This document shows positions 16,684 through 25,217 of a DNA stretch of 64,000 bases, one piece after another (position 1 is the stretch's first letter; each line of letters begins with the position of its first letter). Source of the DNA: Bradyrhizobium nitroreducens (lineage in GTDB: Bacteria > Pseudomonadota > Alphaproteobacteria > Rhizobiales > Xanthobacteraceae); the NCBI RefSeq assembly GCF_002776695.1, contig NZ_LFJC01000003.1, positions 5,833,835 through 5,897,834 of the forward strand. The letters are read 5' to 3'. The position numbers and the translations under genes were made by a program. The notes under the pieces were generated by a model that was given only the letters and a program-made list of their open reading frames with translations, searched no databases and was not told where the DNA came from.

Positions 16684-17475
16684 ATGAGCAACGACATGGT
16701 TCCGCAAAAGCTCGAAGGCGGGCTGCTCACCATCACGATGAACCGGCCCGAGCGGAAGAACGCGCTCAACCCGGAGATGGTGGCCGGGCTGGTCGAAGCC
16801 GCACGCCGTGCGGCGGATGATCCCGAGGTGCGCGCGGTGCTGTTCAAGGGCGCCGGCGGCTCGTTCTGCGTCGGCGGCGACGTCAAGTCGATGGCGGCCG
16901 GCCGCGCGCCGCTGCCGTTCGAGCAGAAGCTCGCGAATTTGCGTCGTGGTATGGAGGTCTCGCGCATCCTGCACCAGATGCCCAAACCCGTGGTGGCGCA
17001 GCTCGACGGTGCGGCGGCCGGCGCGGGCCTGTCGATGGCGCTGTCCTGCGACCTGCGCATCGCATCCGAATCCTGCAAGATCACCACCGCCTTCGCCAAG
17101 GTCGGCTTCTCCGGCGATTACGGCGGCACCTATTTCCTGACCCAGCTGCTCGGCAGCGCGCGGGCGCGCGAGCTCTATCTGATGTCGCCGGTGCTCACCG
17201 CCAGGGACGCCCATGCGATCGGCATGGTGACCAAGGTCGTGCCTGATGCGGAGATCGATGCCGCCGCGCATGAGCTCGCACTGTCGCTGGCGCAGGGGCC
17301 CTCGATCGCGCTCGGCTTCATCAAGCGCAACATCAACAACGCCGAGCATCTGCCGCTGGAAGACTGCTTCGACGGCGAGGCGATCCATCACACCCGCTGC
17401 GGCGACACCGAGGACCACAAGGAGGCCGCCAAGGCCTTCGTGGAGAAGCGCAAGCCCACCTTCAGGGGCGCATGA
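16684..17475 (+). CDS. Enoyl-CoA hydratase/isomerase family protein (isomerase-like active site)
   Basis: A 263-residue crotonase-fold protein. The oxyanion-hole segments are present (FCVGGDVKSM and DGAAAGAGLSMALSCDLRIA). At the positions of the two hydratase glutamates it has non-acidic residues, while GFSGDYGGTYFL supplies an Asp-x-Gly-Gly motif like that of PaaG/2,3-dehydroadipyl-CoA isomerases. I therefore favour isomerase or another crotonase reaction over simple hydration. ATG 16684 follows GGGAG. The stop overlaps the next gene by ATGA, indicating a shared pathway with the VOC protein. Confidence 0.82.
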   Translation: MSNDMVPQKLEGGLLTITMNRPERKNALNPEMVAGLVEAARRAADDPEVRAVLFKGAGGSFCVGGDVKSMAAGRAPLPFEQKLANLRRGMEVSRILHQMPKPVVAQLDGAAAGAGLSMALSCDLRIASESCKITTAFAKVGFSGDYGGTYFLTQLLGSARARELYLMSPVLTARDAHAIGMVTKVVPDAEIDAAAHELALSLAQGPSIALGFIKRNINNAEHLPLEDCFDGEAIHHTRCGDTEDHKEAAKAFVEKRKPTFRGA

Positions 17476-18227
17476 CCATGGCGCCCTATCTACGGCTGCG
17501 GCAGATCTGCCTGGTCGCGCCGCAGCTCGCGCCCGTCGTCTCCGACATCGCGGAGATCATGGGCCTTGCCGTCTGCTACCGCGACGGCAATGTCGCGAAA
17601 TACGGACTGGAGAACGCGCTGCTGCCGGTCGATACCATCCTGCTGGAGGTGGTCGCCCCGTTCAAGGATGGCACCACGGCCGGCCGCTTCATCGAGAAGA
17701 CCGGCGGCCGCGGCGGCTACATGGCGATCTTCTGCTGTGACGATCCCGACGAGCGGGGCCGCCACGCCAACGCAATGGGCGTGCGCACCGCCAACGTCAT
17801 CGACCATGCGCCCTATCACGGCGTGCAGCTCCACCCCCGCGACTGCCGCGCCGCTTTCATCGAGTTCAACCACACCGAAGGCAGCGACGATATCCTGGGC
17901 GCATATCCGCCGGCGGGACCGGACTGGCAGAAGTCCATCCGCAAGGACGTGACGCAGGCGCTTGTCGCGGTGGAGATGCAGAGCCCGGACCCGCAGGGGC
18001 TGGCGGCACATTGGGGGAAGACCATCGGGGTTGCGCCTGACGGAGCTGAGCTGAAGCTGCCGAACGCAACCTTCCGCTTCGTCAAGGGCGCCAGCGAGAT
18101 CATGAGCGCGCTGGAGTTTCGGGTGACCGACGTGGCGCGCGTGCTGCACGCTGCCAAGGCGAAGGGGCTCGCTGTGGCGGGGAACGAGTTCCTGCTGGGT
18201 GGGGTGACATTCCGGCTCGCCGCCTGA
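17472..18227 (+). CDS. VOC (glyoxalase/bleomycin-resistance) superfamily protein
   Basis: A 251-residue protein with two VOC-like modules. The first half begins LRLRQICLVAPQL and includes IEFNHTEGSDDILGAYPPAG; the second begins TQALVAVEMQSPDPQGLA. Proteins of this family bind a metal through His/Glu residues and act as isomerases, dioxygenases or epimerases; the reaction here is unknown. It overlaps the crotonase stop by 4 nt and precedes, across a repeat, an ADP-forming acyl-CoA synthetase, so a role with acyl-CoA intermediates is likely. Confidence 0.72.
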   Translation: MTMAPYLRLRQICLVAPQLAPVVSDIAEIMGLAVCYRDGNVAKYGLENALLPVDTILLEVVAPFKDGTTAGRFIEKTGGRGGYMAIFCCDDPDERGRHANAMGVRTANVIDHAPYHGVQLHPRDCRAAFIEFNHTEGSDDILGAYPPAGPDWQKSIRKDVTQALVAVEMQSPDPQGLAAHWGKTIGVAPDGAELKLPNATFRFVKGASEIMSALEFRVTDVARVLHAAKAKGLAVAGNEFLLGGVTFRLAA

Positions 18228-18252
18228 GTTCTTGCGTTCACGGCTCTCGATC

Positions 18253-18379
18253 CGTCATCCTGAGGTGCGAGGCGTGCGACGCGACGCGCCGCACGGGGAG
18301 CCTCGAGGGATGAACGGCTCGGCCGGTGGCCGTACATCCTTCGAGGCCTCCGCTGCGCTCCGGCGCCTCAGGATGACGG
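18253..18379. repeat. Intergenic palindromic repeat, family G
   Basis: CCGTCATCCTGAGG at the left and CCTCAGGATGACGG at the right are exact inverted repeats, with nested hairpins such as GGCGTGCGACGCGACGCGCC inside. It lies between the VOC and acyl-CoA synthetase genes, in the same direction. Confidence 0.78.
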
Positions 18380-18420
18380 GGATGGAGGCTGCGGCGCGGC
18401 AACAATGAGAAGGACTCGCC

Positions 18421-20538
18421 ATGCCGCATCCGCTCGACAGTTTCTTTGCCCCCGCCAGCATCGCGCTGATCGGCGCCTCGCGCGATCACGAGAAGATCCC
18501 GGGCCGGCTGCTGTCGATGCTGCGCAAGAACGGGTATCCGGGCGAGATCTACCCGGTGAACCCGAACTACGCGGATATCGACGGGCGCGCCTGCTACAAA
18601 TCGATCGCGGAGATCGGCGCGCCGATCGATCTTGCCGTCGTCATGATCCCCGCCCGCGCGGTGCTGGCCGCGCTCGAGCAATGCGCCGCCGCCGGCGTCA
18701 GGAATGCCGTGATCATCTCCTCCGGCTTCGCCGAGGAGGGCGGCGACAGCGCGGCGATGCAGGATGCGATCGCAGCGCTGGCGAAGCGCACGGGGATGCG
18801 GATCTCCGGTCCGAACGCCGAGGGTTTCTTCAGCCAAATGCAGCGCGTGGCGGCAACGTTCAGTCCGGCGGTCGACGTCAAGCCTGGCGTGGTGCCGCTG
18901 GTCGCGACGACGAGGCGGATCGGCATCGTCGCGCAGAGCGGCGGTATCGGCTTTGCCTATTATCATCGCGCGCGGGCGCTCGGCGTCGCCGTCAGCTATG
19001 TCGTCAGCGCCGGCAATGAATCCGACCTCGGCGCCGGCGAGTTCCTGGACTATCTGGTGCAGGATGCCTCGACCGACGTGATCCTGCTGTTCATCGAAGG
19101 CATTCGCGACGTCGAAAAATTCCTCGCCGCTGCACGCCGCGCCGCGGAGGTGAAGAAACCCGTCATCGTCACCAAGGTCGGCCGCTCCGGCGCGGGCCAG
19201 CGCGCCGCGGCCTCGCACACCGCGAGCATGGCCGGCTGGTCGGCGGCCTATGACGCGGTGTTTGCGAAATACGGCTTCATCGTCTCCAACGATCTCGACG
19301 AGGCGCTGACGATCGCGGCGGTGCTGGCGAGCAATCCGTTGCCGAGGGGCGATCGGGTTGCCGTCGTCACCGTCTCCGGCGGCGCCGGCATCTGGGGCGC
19401 CGACGCCGTGGCGCTGCAGGGCCTGCAGGTGCCGGAGCTGTCCGAGTCCGTCCAGGCGGGGATCAAGCAGTTGATGCCGTCCTATGGCACGGCGCGAAAC
19501 CCGATCGACGTCACCGCGCAGGGCGTCACCTCCGGCGGTTTGCAGAAGAGCGTCGACGTGCTCACGGCGTCCGACGAGGTCGATGCGATCCTGGTCGTGC
19601 TGTCGCTGTCGAGCGAGGTGCGCAAGCCGTTCAAGGAAGAGGAACTGGCGCCGGTGCTGTCCGCGCAGCACAAGCCGGTGGTGTTCTATTCCTACACCGT
19701 GCCGTCCGACTTCGCGCGGCGCGAGCTTGCGAAATCAGGTGTCGTGGTGCTCTCGGGCCTGACCCATGTCGGCGTAGCGATGCGGCGGCTTGTCGATTAC
19801 GCCAATTTCAGGCTGCCGCCGGCTGCGGACACGACGCGGCTGCCCTTGCGCGATCTGTCCGCGCATCTGAGGTCGCCGGTCCTGTCCGAGGCCGACAGCA
19901 AGACATTGCTCCGCGCCGCCGGCATCGCCTTGCCGAACGAGGTGCTGGTCAAGGACAAGAGCGGGCTCGATGAGGCGCTCGCCCGCGTCGGCTTTCCCCT
20001 GGCGATGAAGATTCAGTCACCCGATATCGCTCACAAGAGCGAGGTCGGCGGCGTGCGCCTCAACGTCACCACCAAGGGCGAGGCGTTTCTGGCGTTCGAG
20101 GCCTTGCTGAACAAGGCGCGCGAGCACAGGCCTGAGGCGTCGATCCAGGGCGTGCTGATCGGCCCGATGGCGAAGCGGGGCGTCGAGATCATCGTGGGCA
20201 CGATGCTGGATGAGACGTTCGGGCCGATGGTGATGGTGGGTCTCGGCGGCATCACGACGGAGCTGTTCCGTGATGTTGTCTATCGCCCCGCGCCGGTGAG
20301 CGCGGAGGAGGCTGGCGCGATGCTCGCGGAATTGAAAGCCGCGCCATTGCTGAACGGATTTCGCGGGGCGGCGAAGGCGGATGTGCCGGCTCTCTCGCAA
20401 CTGATCGCCGACATCTCCGTGCTGGCGGCAGCGTATGCCAGGGAGATTTCGGAGATCGAGCTCAACCCGGTGCTGGTGCACGGCGAGGGGCTGGGCGCAA
20501 CGATCGTCGATGCGCTGGTGGTGGGGAGGCGAGGTTAA
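18421..20538 (+). CDS. ADP-forming acyl-CoA synthetase (fused alpha and beta subunits)
   Basis: A 705-residue enzyme that makes acyl-CoA from acid, CoA and ATP, releasing ADP. The order is a CoA-binding Rossmann domain (residues ~1-130, IALIGASRDHEKIPGRLL), a succinyl-CoA-ligase-like flavodoxin domain (~150-460, with VAVVTVSGGAGIWGAD), and a C-terminal ATP-grasp domain (~480-700, FPLAMKIQSPDIAHKSEVGG and MVGLGGITTELF). It lacks the GNAT domain of Pat-type acetyltransferases, whose total is near 900 residues. ATG 18421 follows AGAAGGA. It probably activates an acid feeding the surrounding beta-oxidation genes. Confidence 0.88.
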   Translation: MPHPLDSFFAPASIALIGASRDHEKIPGRLLSMLRKNGYPGEIYPVNPNYADIDGRACYKSIAEIGAPIDLAVVMIPARAVLAALEQCAAAGVRNAVIISSGFAEEGGDSAAMQDAIAALAKRTGMRISGPNAEGFFSQMQRVAATFSPAVDVKPGVVPLVATTRRIGIVAQSGGIGFAYYHRARALGVAVSYVVSAGNESDLGAGEFLDYLVQDASTDVILLFIEGIRDVEKFLAAARRAAEVKKPVIVTKVGRSGAGQRAAASHTASMAGWSAAYDAVFAKYGFIVSNDLDEALTIAAVLASNPLPRGDRVAVVTVSGGAGIWGADAVALQGLQVPELSESVQAGIKQLMPSYGTARNPIDVTAQGVTSGGLQKSVDVLTASDEVDAILVVLSLSSEVRKPFKEEELAPVLSAQHKPVVFYSYTVPSDFARRELAKSGVVVLSGLTHVGVAMRRLVDYANFRLPPAADTTRLPLRDLSAHLRSPVLSEADSKTLLRAAGIALPNEVLVKDKSGLDEALARVGFPLAMKIQSPDIAHKSEVGGVRLNVTTKGEAFLAFEALLNKAREHRPEASIQGVLIGPMAKRGVEIIVGTMLDETFGPMVMVGLGGITTELFRDVVYRPAPVSAEEAGAMLAELKAAPLLNGFRGAAKADVPALSQLIADISVLAAAYAREISEIELNPVLVHGEGLGATIVDALVVGRRG

Positions 20539-20539
20539 G

Positions 20540-20690
20540 CCCTCTCCCCTTGTGGGAGAGGGTGGCTCGCCGCGATAGCGGCGAGACGGGTGAGGGGTCT
20601 CTCTCGGCGTGCACATCGTGAGAGGATCAAGCTCGGAGAGAGACCCCTCATCCGGCGCTTCGCGCCACCTTCTCCCACAAGGGGAGAAGG
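20540..20690. repeat. Intergenic palindromic repeat, family C
   Basis: CCTCTCCCCTTGTGGGAGAG at the left is mirrored by TTCTCCCACAAGGGGAGAAG at the right, with nested GAGAGACCCCTCA/TGAGGGGTCTCTC arms. It lies between convergent genes and may help terminate both. Confidence 0.8.
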
Positions 20691-20700
20691 AAGAAAGGAC

Positions 20701-21513
20701 TCACCTTCCCTTAAAATTCGCCGCGCGCCGCTCTTCCGTGGCCTTCACGCCTTCCTTGAAATCTTCCGTCGCGCGCAGCCGGGTCTGTTCGGCGAGCTCG
20801 TGGTTGGTCGCGGCCATGACGCGGTCGGCGAGGCCGTTGCGCATGGTGGCGCGAGTCGAGAGCAGGCCGAGCGGGGAGCATTCGGCGATCTCGTTGGCGA
20901 GCTTCATCGCTTCCGCCTTCACCTGGTCCTGCGGCACCAGCACGTTGGCGAGGCCCCACTTCACGGCTTCCTCGCCGGTGACGCGGCGGCTGGTGTAGAA
21001 CATCAGCTCGGCGTTGTTCTTGCCGATCAGCTCGGGGAGCGTCGTCGTCAGGCCGAAGCCGGGATGGAAGCCAAGCTTGGTGAAGTTCGCGGAGAAGCGC
21101 GCTTCGGGGCAGGTGACGCGGAAATCCGCCGACACCGCAAGGCCCAGGCCGCCGCCGATGGCCGCGCCCTGCACGGCGGCGACGATCGGCTTCTTGGCGC
21201 GGAAGATGCGCACGGCCTGGATGTAGAGATGGTTGATGGCGCCGAGGCTGTCGGCGGGGTCGCCCTTCTTCCCGGCCTCGCTTGCCTCCTGCGCCTGCCG
21301 CGCCGGATCCTGGAAGTTGGCGCCGGCGCAGAACGCCTTGCCCTGCGCCGAGAGAACGGAGCTGCGGATCTCGATGTCGCGGTCGAACTCCTCGAGCGCA
21401 TCGGCGATCTGGTTGATCAGCGAGATGTCGAAGAAGTTGAGCGGCGGACGGCGGATCTCGATGGTGCCGACGTGTCCGACCTTCTCGACGCCGATGTCTT
21501 TATACGTGCTCAT
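20701..21513 (-). CDS. Enoyl-CoA hydratase/isomerase family protein
   Basis: A 270-residue crotonase-fold protein, with FCAGANFQDPARQ and VQGAAIGGGLGLAVSADFRV forming the oxyanion hole. Neither canonical hydratase glutamate is evident (GGGLGLAVSAD and FTKLGFHPGFG), so the reaction may be hydrolysis or isomerisation rather than hydration. The start ATG 21513 is chosen because the longer frame reads back into the dehydrogenase gene. It follows that gene by 16 nt as the last of a three-gene operon. Confidence 0.83.
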   Translation of the reverse strand: MSTYKDIGVEKVGHVGTIEIRRPPLNFFDISLINQIADALEEFDRDIEIRSSVLSAQGKAFCAGANFQDPARQAQEASEAGKKGDPADSLGAINHLYIQAVRIFRAKKPIVAAVQGAAIGGGLGLAVSADFRVTCPEARFSANFTKLGFHPGFGLTTTLPELIGKNNAELMFYTSRRVTGEEAVKWGLANVLVPQDQVKAEAMKLANEIAECSPLGLLSTRATMRNGLADRVMAATNHELAEQTRLRATEDFKEGVKATEERRAANFKGR

Positions 21514-21529
21514 GATGTCCTCGATTGAA

Positions 21530-22690
21530 TTAGCGCAGACCCAGTCCGCGCGCGATGATGCCGCGCAGCACCTCGGTGGTGCCGCCCTGGATGGTGAGTT
21601 TCGGTGCGGTCTTGATCGCGAAGTCGAGCTGCCGCTCCAAGGTCTCGCGGTTGGTCGCGGTCTCCTCGACGAAGGCGGCGAGATCGCGGACGCGGTGCGG
21701 AAGCTGCTGCTCCCAGACCGTGCCGATGTCCTTGACGATGGACGCCTCGACCACCGGCTCCTTGCCGGCTTGAAGCATGCCGGCCACCGAGACCGACATG
21801 CGCCGCATGGTGTGGAGCTGCGCAACGAGACGGCCGATGCCTTCGGCACTGCGCGTATCCGGGTTGGGACCGACCGCGCGGACCAGCTCGGTCAGCACGT
21901 AATAGGTCTCGAGGAAGCGCTCGGGTCCGGAGCGCTCATAGGCGAGCTCGCTGGTCGCCTGCTTCCAGGCGCCGTCGACCTCGCCGAGCACGTGGTCATC
22001 AGGCACGAAGAAGTCGGTGAAGACGACCTCGTTGAACTCGTATTGCCCGGTGATCTGGCCGATCGGGTTCACCTTGATGCCCGGCTGCTTCATCTTGACC
22101 AGGAACTGGGTCAGGCCGTGACGGCGGTTTTCCTTGGTCGGCTGCGAGGTCCGGAAGATCGCGATCATGTAGTCGGCGATATGCGCCGACGAGGTCCAGA
22201 TCTTGGTGCCGTTGATGAGATAGCCGCCGTCGGTCTTGGTCGCGCGCGTCTTCGCCGCGAACAGGTCCGAGCCGGAGTTCGGCTCGCTCATGCCGATGGC
22301 GAAGCAGATCTCGCCGCGGCAGATCCGCGGCAGGATGTCCATCTTGATGTGCTCGGGGGCATATTTCAGCAGCACCGGCCCGCTCTGGCGGTCGGCGACG
22401 AAGAAGCGCCGCGTCGGCGCGTTGGCGACGCGCATCTCCTCGGTCACCACGTAGCGTTCGAGGAAGGAGCGCTCCTGGCCGCCATATTTCTTCGGCCAGG
22501 TCATGCCGAGCCAGCCCTTGGCGCCGACCCGGCGGGAAAATTCCGGCGCGTCGGTGTCCTCGCGGTTGGGCTTGTGCGGATCGAAGGTGCCGGCGGCGAT
22601 TTCCTCGGCCAGGAAGGCGCGCACTTCCTTGCGCAATTGCTCGCACTTTTCGGGCAGGCGGATCGGGTCGAAACGAAGCGCAGCGGTCAT
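21530..22690 (-). CDS. Acyl-CoA dehydrogenase
   Basis: A 386-residue flavoprotein that oxidises an acyl-CoA to the enoyl-CoA. FAIGMSEPNSGSDLFAAKT is the FAD/substrate signature, GLTQFLVKMKQPGI the beta domain and IQGGTTEVLRGIIARGLGL the C-terminal helix. The usual medium-chain Glu position holds Gln, but YERSGPERFL offers a glutamate at the long-chain/isovaleryl position. The gene lies 16 nt after a shorter dehydrogenase; similar large/small pairs form heteromeric enzymes for sterol or cyclic acids in actinobacteria. Confidence 0.9.
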   Translation of the reverse strand: MTAALRFDPIRLPEKCEQLRKEVRAFLAEEIAAGTFDPHKPNREDTDAPEFSRRVGAKGWLGMTWPKKYGGQERSFLERYVVTEEMRVANAPTRRFFVADRQSGPVLLKYAPEHIKMDILPRICRGEICFAIGMSEPNSGSDLFAAKTRATKTDGGYLINGTKIWTSSAHIADYMIAIFRTSQPTKENRRHGLTQFLVKMKQPGIKVNPIGQITGQYEFNEVVFTDFFVPDDHVLGEVDGAWKQATSELAYERSGPERFLETYYVLTELVRAVGPNPDTRSAEGIGRLVAQLHTMRRMSVSVAGMLQAGKEPVVEASIVKDIGTVWEQQLPHRVRDLAAFVEETATNRETLERQLDFAIKTAPKLTIQGGTTEVLRGIIARGLGLR

Positions 22691-22706
22691 GTGTTTCTCT
22701 CCCTGA

Positions 22707-23771
22707 TCAGCGCGATGCCACGAGCGGCCACAGTTCGTCGGCGCCGCGGCTTGCGACCAGCTTGCCGAGCTCGACGGCCCAATGGCTCTCCGAGCCGAAA
22801 TCGTCGCGCCAGGCCAGCGCCCGCAGCGAATAGCGGTGCAGGATGTGCTCCATGGTGAAGCCGATCGCGCCGTGCACCTGATGCGCGATGGCGCCGCCCT
22901 TTTCCGCGGCTTCCGCGCAGCGGATCTTGGCGGAGGCGGCTTCGAGATAGACCTCGTCGTTGAACGCCTCGGCGTTCGCGATGGCGTCAGCCGCGGACGT
23001 CGCAGCCGCGAGCGCCGCGGCGGATTCGCCGGCGAGACGCGCGAGATTGTGCTGCACGGCCTGGAATTTCGAGATCTTCTTCTCGAAGGCGACGCGCTCG
23101 TTGGAATACCGCACGGAGATGTCGAGCATCGATTCCAGCGCGCCCGCGATCTGAAGGCTGCGCGCAACGCCGCCCATCAGCATGAGCGTGGTCTGGTCAA
23201 GCCCCTTCGGCGCGGCCTTCAGCGTGACGGGCTGGACCTTGTCGAGCGTCACGGTGTCGCTGTGATCGTAGCCGACATTGAGACCGGACTCGATCCGGCC
23301 CTTGCCGGCATCGACCAGCGCGATCGAGGCGCCGTCCTTGCCATGCGCCAGCACTGCAAAGTGCTTCGCCGTCTTCGCAAACGGCACGCCGCGGGCGCGG
23401 CCGGAGAGCGAACCGTCGGCATCGAGGGTGATGCGATCCCTGGGGCTTGCCGGCAGCACCGTCATCTCACCTTCAGGGGACGCGATCTTCGCCTGGGCCA
23501 GCAGCCAGCCGGCCAGCATGGTCTCCGCCAGGGGAACCGCGACGGCGAAACGGCCGGCGGCGTTCAGCAGAGCGAAGCCGTCGGCAAGGCTCGCGCCGGA
23601 TCCGCCGAGATCGTCGGGCACCCAGGACAATGGCAGGCCGGCTTCGCTCAGCGCCTGCCACAGCGGCGCCTGCCAGGAATTCTTCTTGTCGTTGTTGATG
23701 GTTTGCGGATCGGCGAGATCTGCGAAGATCTTCTCCGCGGTCTCGACGACGATATTGTCACTCTCCGCCAC
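22707..23771 (-). CDS. Short acyl-CoA dehydrogenase-like subunit
   Basis: A 354-residue member of the same superfamily as its neighbour. N-terminal helices (WQALSEAGLPLSWVPDDLGG) and the C-terminal helical bundle (AIAHQVHGAIGFTMEHILHR) are recognisable, but the beta domain is shortened and no catalytic glutamate or C-terminal GT(N/S)E loop can be seen. This matches the smaller subunits of heteromeric acyl-CoA dehydrogenases. It is the first gene of the minus-strand operon and its promoter lies in 23772-24023, shared with the divergent SDR gene. Confidence 0.85.
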   Translation of the reverse strand: MAESDNIVVETAEKIFADLADPQTINNDKKNSWQAPLWQALSEAGLPLSWVPDDLGGSGASLADGFALLNAAGRFAVAVPLAETMLAGWLLAQAKIASPEGEMTVLPASPRDRITLDADGSLSGRARGVPFAKTAKHFAVLAHGKDGASIALVDAGKGRIESGLNVGYDHSDTVTLDKVQPVTLKAAPKGLDQTTLMLMGGVARSLQIAGALESMLDISVRYSNERVAFEKKISKFQAVQHNLARLAGESAAALAAATSAADAIANAEAFNDEVYLEAASAKIRCAEAAEKGGAIAHQVHGAIGFTMEHILHRYSLRALAWRDDFGSESHWAVELGKLVASRGADELWPLVASR

Positions 23772-23891
23772 AGCGTTCCCCGTGTTTTGCCGTTGGCGCG
23801 TCCCGCCTGGTGAGCGACCCGCGCAAGTCTTCTTGGCAGGTCTTCTTGCGCCCGATGATCCGAAAAAGCCATGGCCCTGACAAGCGTTGAT

Positions 23892-23945
23892 CGCAGGTCA
23901 ACCTGCGGCGCGGACATGGGGCCCAAGCTAATTCCGCTTAGCGGA
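23892..23945. promoter_or_regulatory. Two inverted repeats in a divergent promoter region
   Basis: CGCAGGT-CA-ACCTGCG (23892-23907) and TCCGC-TTA-GCGGA (23933-23945) lie between the dehydrogenase operon and the SDR gene. Either could be an operator; no regulator gene is adjacent. Confidence 0.35.
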
Positions 23946-24023
23946 GTTTGCTCGATTTGCAGGGCGCCGCAAACTCGCTAAACAGGGCCGCGGAAGATCA
24001 AGGATACGGGGAAGGAAATCCGG

Positions 24024-24809
24024 ATGGCCAAGGACAATCTGTGCGCAATCGTGACGGGGTCGGCTTCCGGCCTTGGCGCTGCGACGGCGGAAATTCTCGC
24101 GCGGAGCGGGGCGCGGCTCGTCATCAACTATTCCTCGAGCCAGAAGGAAGCCGAAGCCACCGCAGAACTCTGCCGCAAGGCCGGCGCGGCGGAGGTGCTG
24201 GTCGCGCAGGGCGACGTGTCCAAGGACGAGGATTGCCGGAGGATTGTCGCGGCAGCCAGCGGCTGGGGCCGGCTCGATGTCCTCGTCAACAATGCCGGCA
24301 TCACCAAGCATGTCGCTCACGCCGATCTCGACGGCTTGTCGGCTGAAGATTTCCAACGGGTCTATGGCGTCAACACCATCGGTCCGTTCCAGATGGTGCG
24401 CGCCGCGCGCAGCCTGCTCGAGGCCGGCGCGAAGGCCTCAGGTCGGCCCTCCGCCGTGGTCAACGTGTCCTCGGTCGCCGGCATCAGCGGCGTCGGCTCG
24501 TCGATCGCGTACGCCGCGAGCAAGGGCGCGCTCAACACCATGACGCTGTCGCTGTCGCGCGCGCTGGCGCCGCTGATCCGCGTCAACACGGTCTGCCCCG
24601 GCTATATCGACACGCCCTGGTTCACCAAGGGCCGCGGCGAGGCCGGCGCCAAGCAGGTGCGCGACAGCGTGGTGGCGAAGGTGCCGCTGAAGGTCGCATC
24701 GACCGCGGATGATATCGCCCAGCTCGTGTGCTTCCTGGCGATGCCGGCCTCCAGCAACATGACCGGCGAGGTCGTGCGCATGGACGCGGGGATGCATTTG
24801 ATTACGTGA
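24024..24809 (+). CDS. Short-chain dehydrogenase/reductase (SDR)
   Basis: A 261-residue classical SDR. The nucleotide-binding motif is TGSASGLGAATAEI, followed by VNNAGIT and the catalytic YAASK with the upstream serine (VNVSSVAGISG). PGYIDTPWF is the expected post-catalytic loop. The arginine-poor end of beta-2 does not decide NADH versus NADPH. It probably acts as a 3-hydroxyacyl-CoA or alcohol dehydrogenase, given the divergent acyl-CoA dehydrogenase operon, but the substrate is unknown. Confidence 0.87.
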   Translation: MAKDNLCAIVTGSASGLGAATAEILARSGARLVINYSSSQKEAEATAELCRKAGAAEVLVAQGDVSKDEDCRRIVAAASGWGRLDVLVNNAGITKHVAHADLDGLSAEDFQRVYGVNTIGPFQMVRAARSLLEAGAKASGRPSAVVNVSSVAGISGVGSSIAYAASKGALNTMTLSLSRALAPLIRVNTVCPGYIDTPWFTKGRGEAGAKQVRDSVVAKVPLKVASTADDIAQLVCFLAMPASSNMTGEVVRMDAGMHLIT

Positions 24810-24820
24810 TGTTGCACGAC

Positions 24821-24895
24821 GTCATTCCGGGGCGATGCGATGGCATCGAACCCGGAATCTCGAGATTCCGGGTTCGCTTCGCGCCCCGGAATGAC
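24821..24895. repeat. Intergenic palindromic repeat, family A (copy 3)
   Basis: GTCATTCCGGGGCG and CGCCCCGGAATGAC are exact terminal inverted repeats, and the centre CCCGGAATCTCGAGATTCCGGG is a perfect palindrome. The whole folds as one short hairpin between convergent SDR and GlsB-like genes. Confidence 0.82.
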
Positions 24896-24902
24896 AAACG
24901 AC

Positions 24903-25175
24903 CTATCCCTTGATGACGCCGCTCGCCACCAGGCGGTGCCAGATGAACAGCACCACCACCGCGCCGATCGTGGCCATGATGAAGCCGGCGCCCTGATCGG
25001 GGCTGTAATGGCCGATGGCCTGGCCGATGAAGGTCGCGAGAAATGCGCCGGCGATGCCGAGGATGGTGGTGAGGATGAAGCCGCTCGGATTGTTCGGCCC
25101 CGGCGCCAGCCAGCGCGCGATGAGGCCGGCGATGAAGCCGACGACGATGATCCACAACAGGCCGCCCATGCTCAT
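24903..25175 (-). CDS. GlsB/YeaQ/YmgE-family small membrane protein
   Basis: A 90-residue protein with three hydrophobic segments. WIIVVGFIAGLIARWL, TTILGIAGAFLATFIG and GFIMATIGAVVVLFIW match the transglycosylase-associated/GlsB family, small inner-membrane proteins linked with general stress responses. Molecular function is not established. The YidB-like gene is 42 nt upstream on the same strand and may be co-transcribed. Confidence 0.9.
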   Translation of the reverse strand: MSMGGLLWIIVVGFIAGLIARWLAPGPNNPSGFILTTILGIAGAFLATFIGQAIGHYSPDQGAGFIMATIGAVVVLFIWHRLVASGVIKG

Positions 25176-25217
25176 GAGTGTGCTCCCCTTCCCGAAAGCG
25201 TGTCGATCAAGGTCCGA

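Noticed and set aside
18421..20538. Pat-type protein lysine acetyltransferase
   Set aside because: The protein ends after the ATP-grasp domain at 705 residues and has no GNAT domain.
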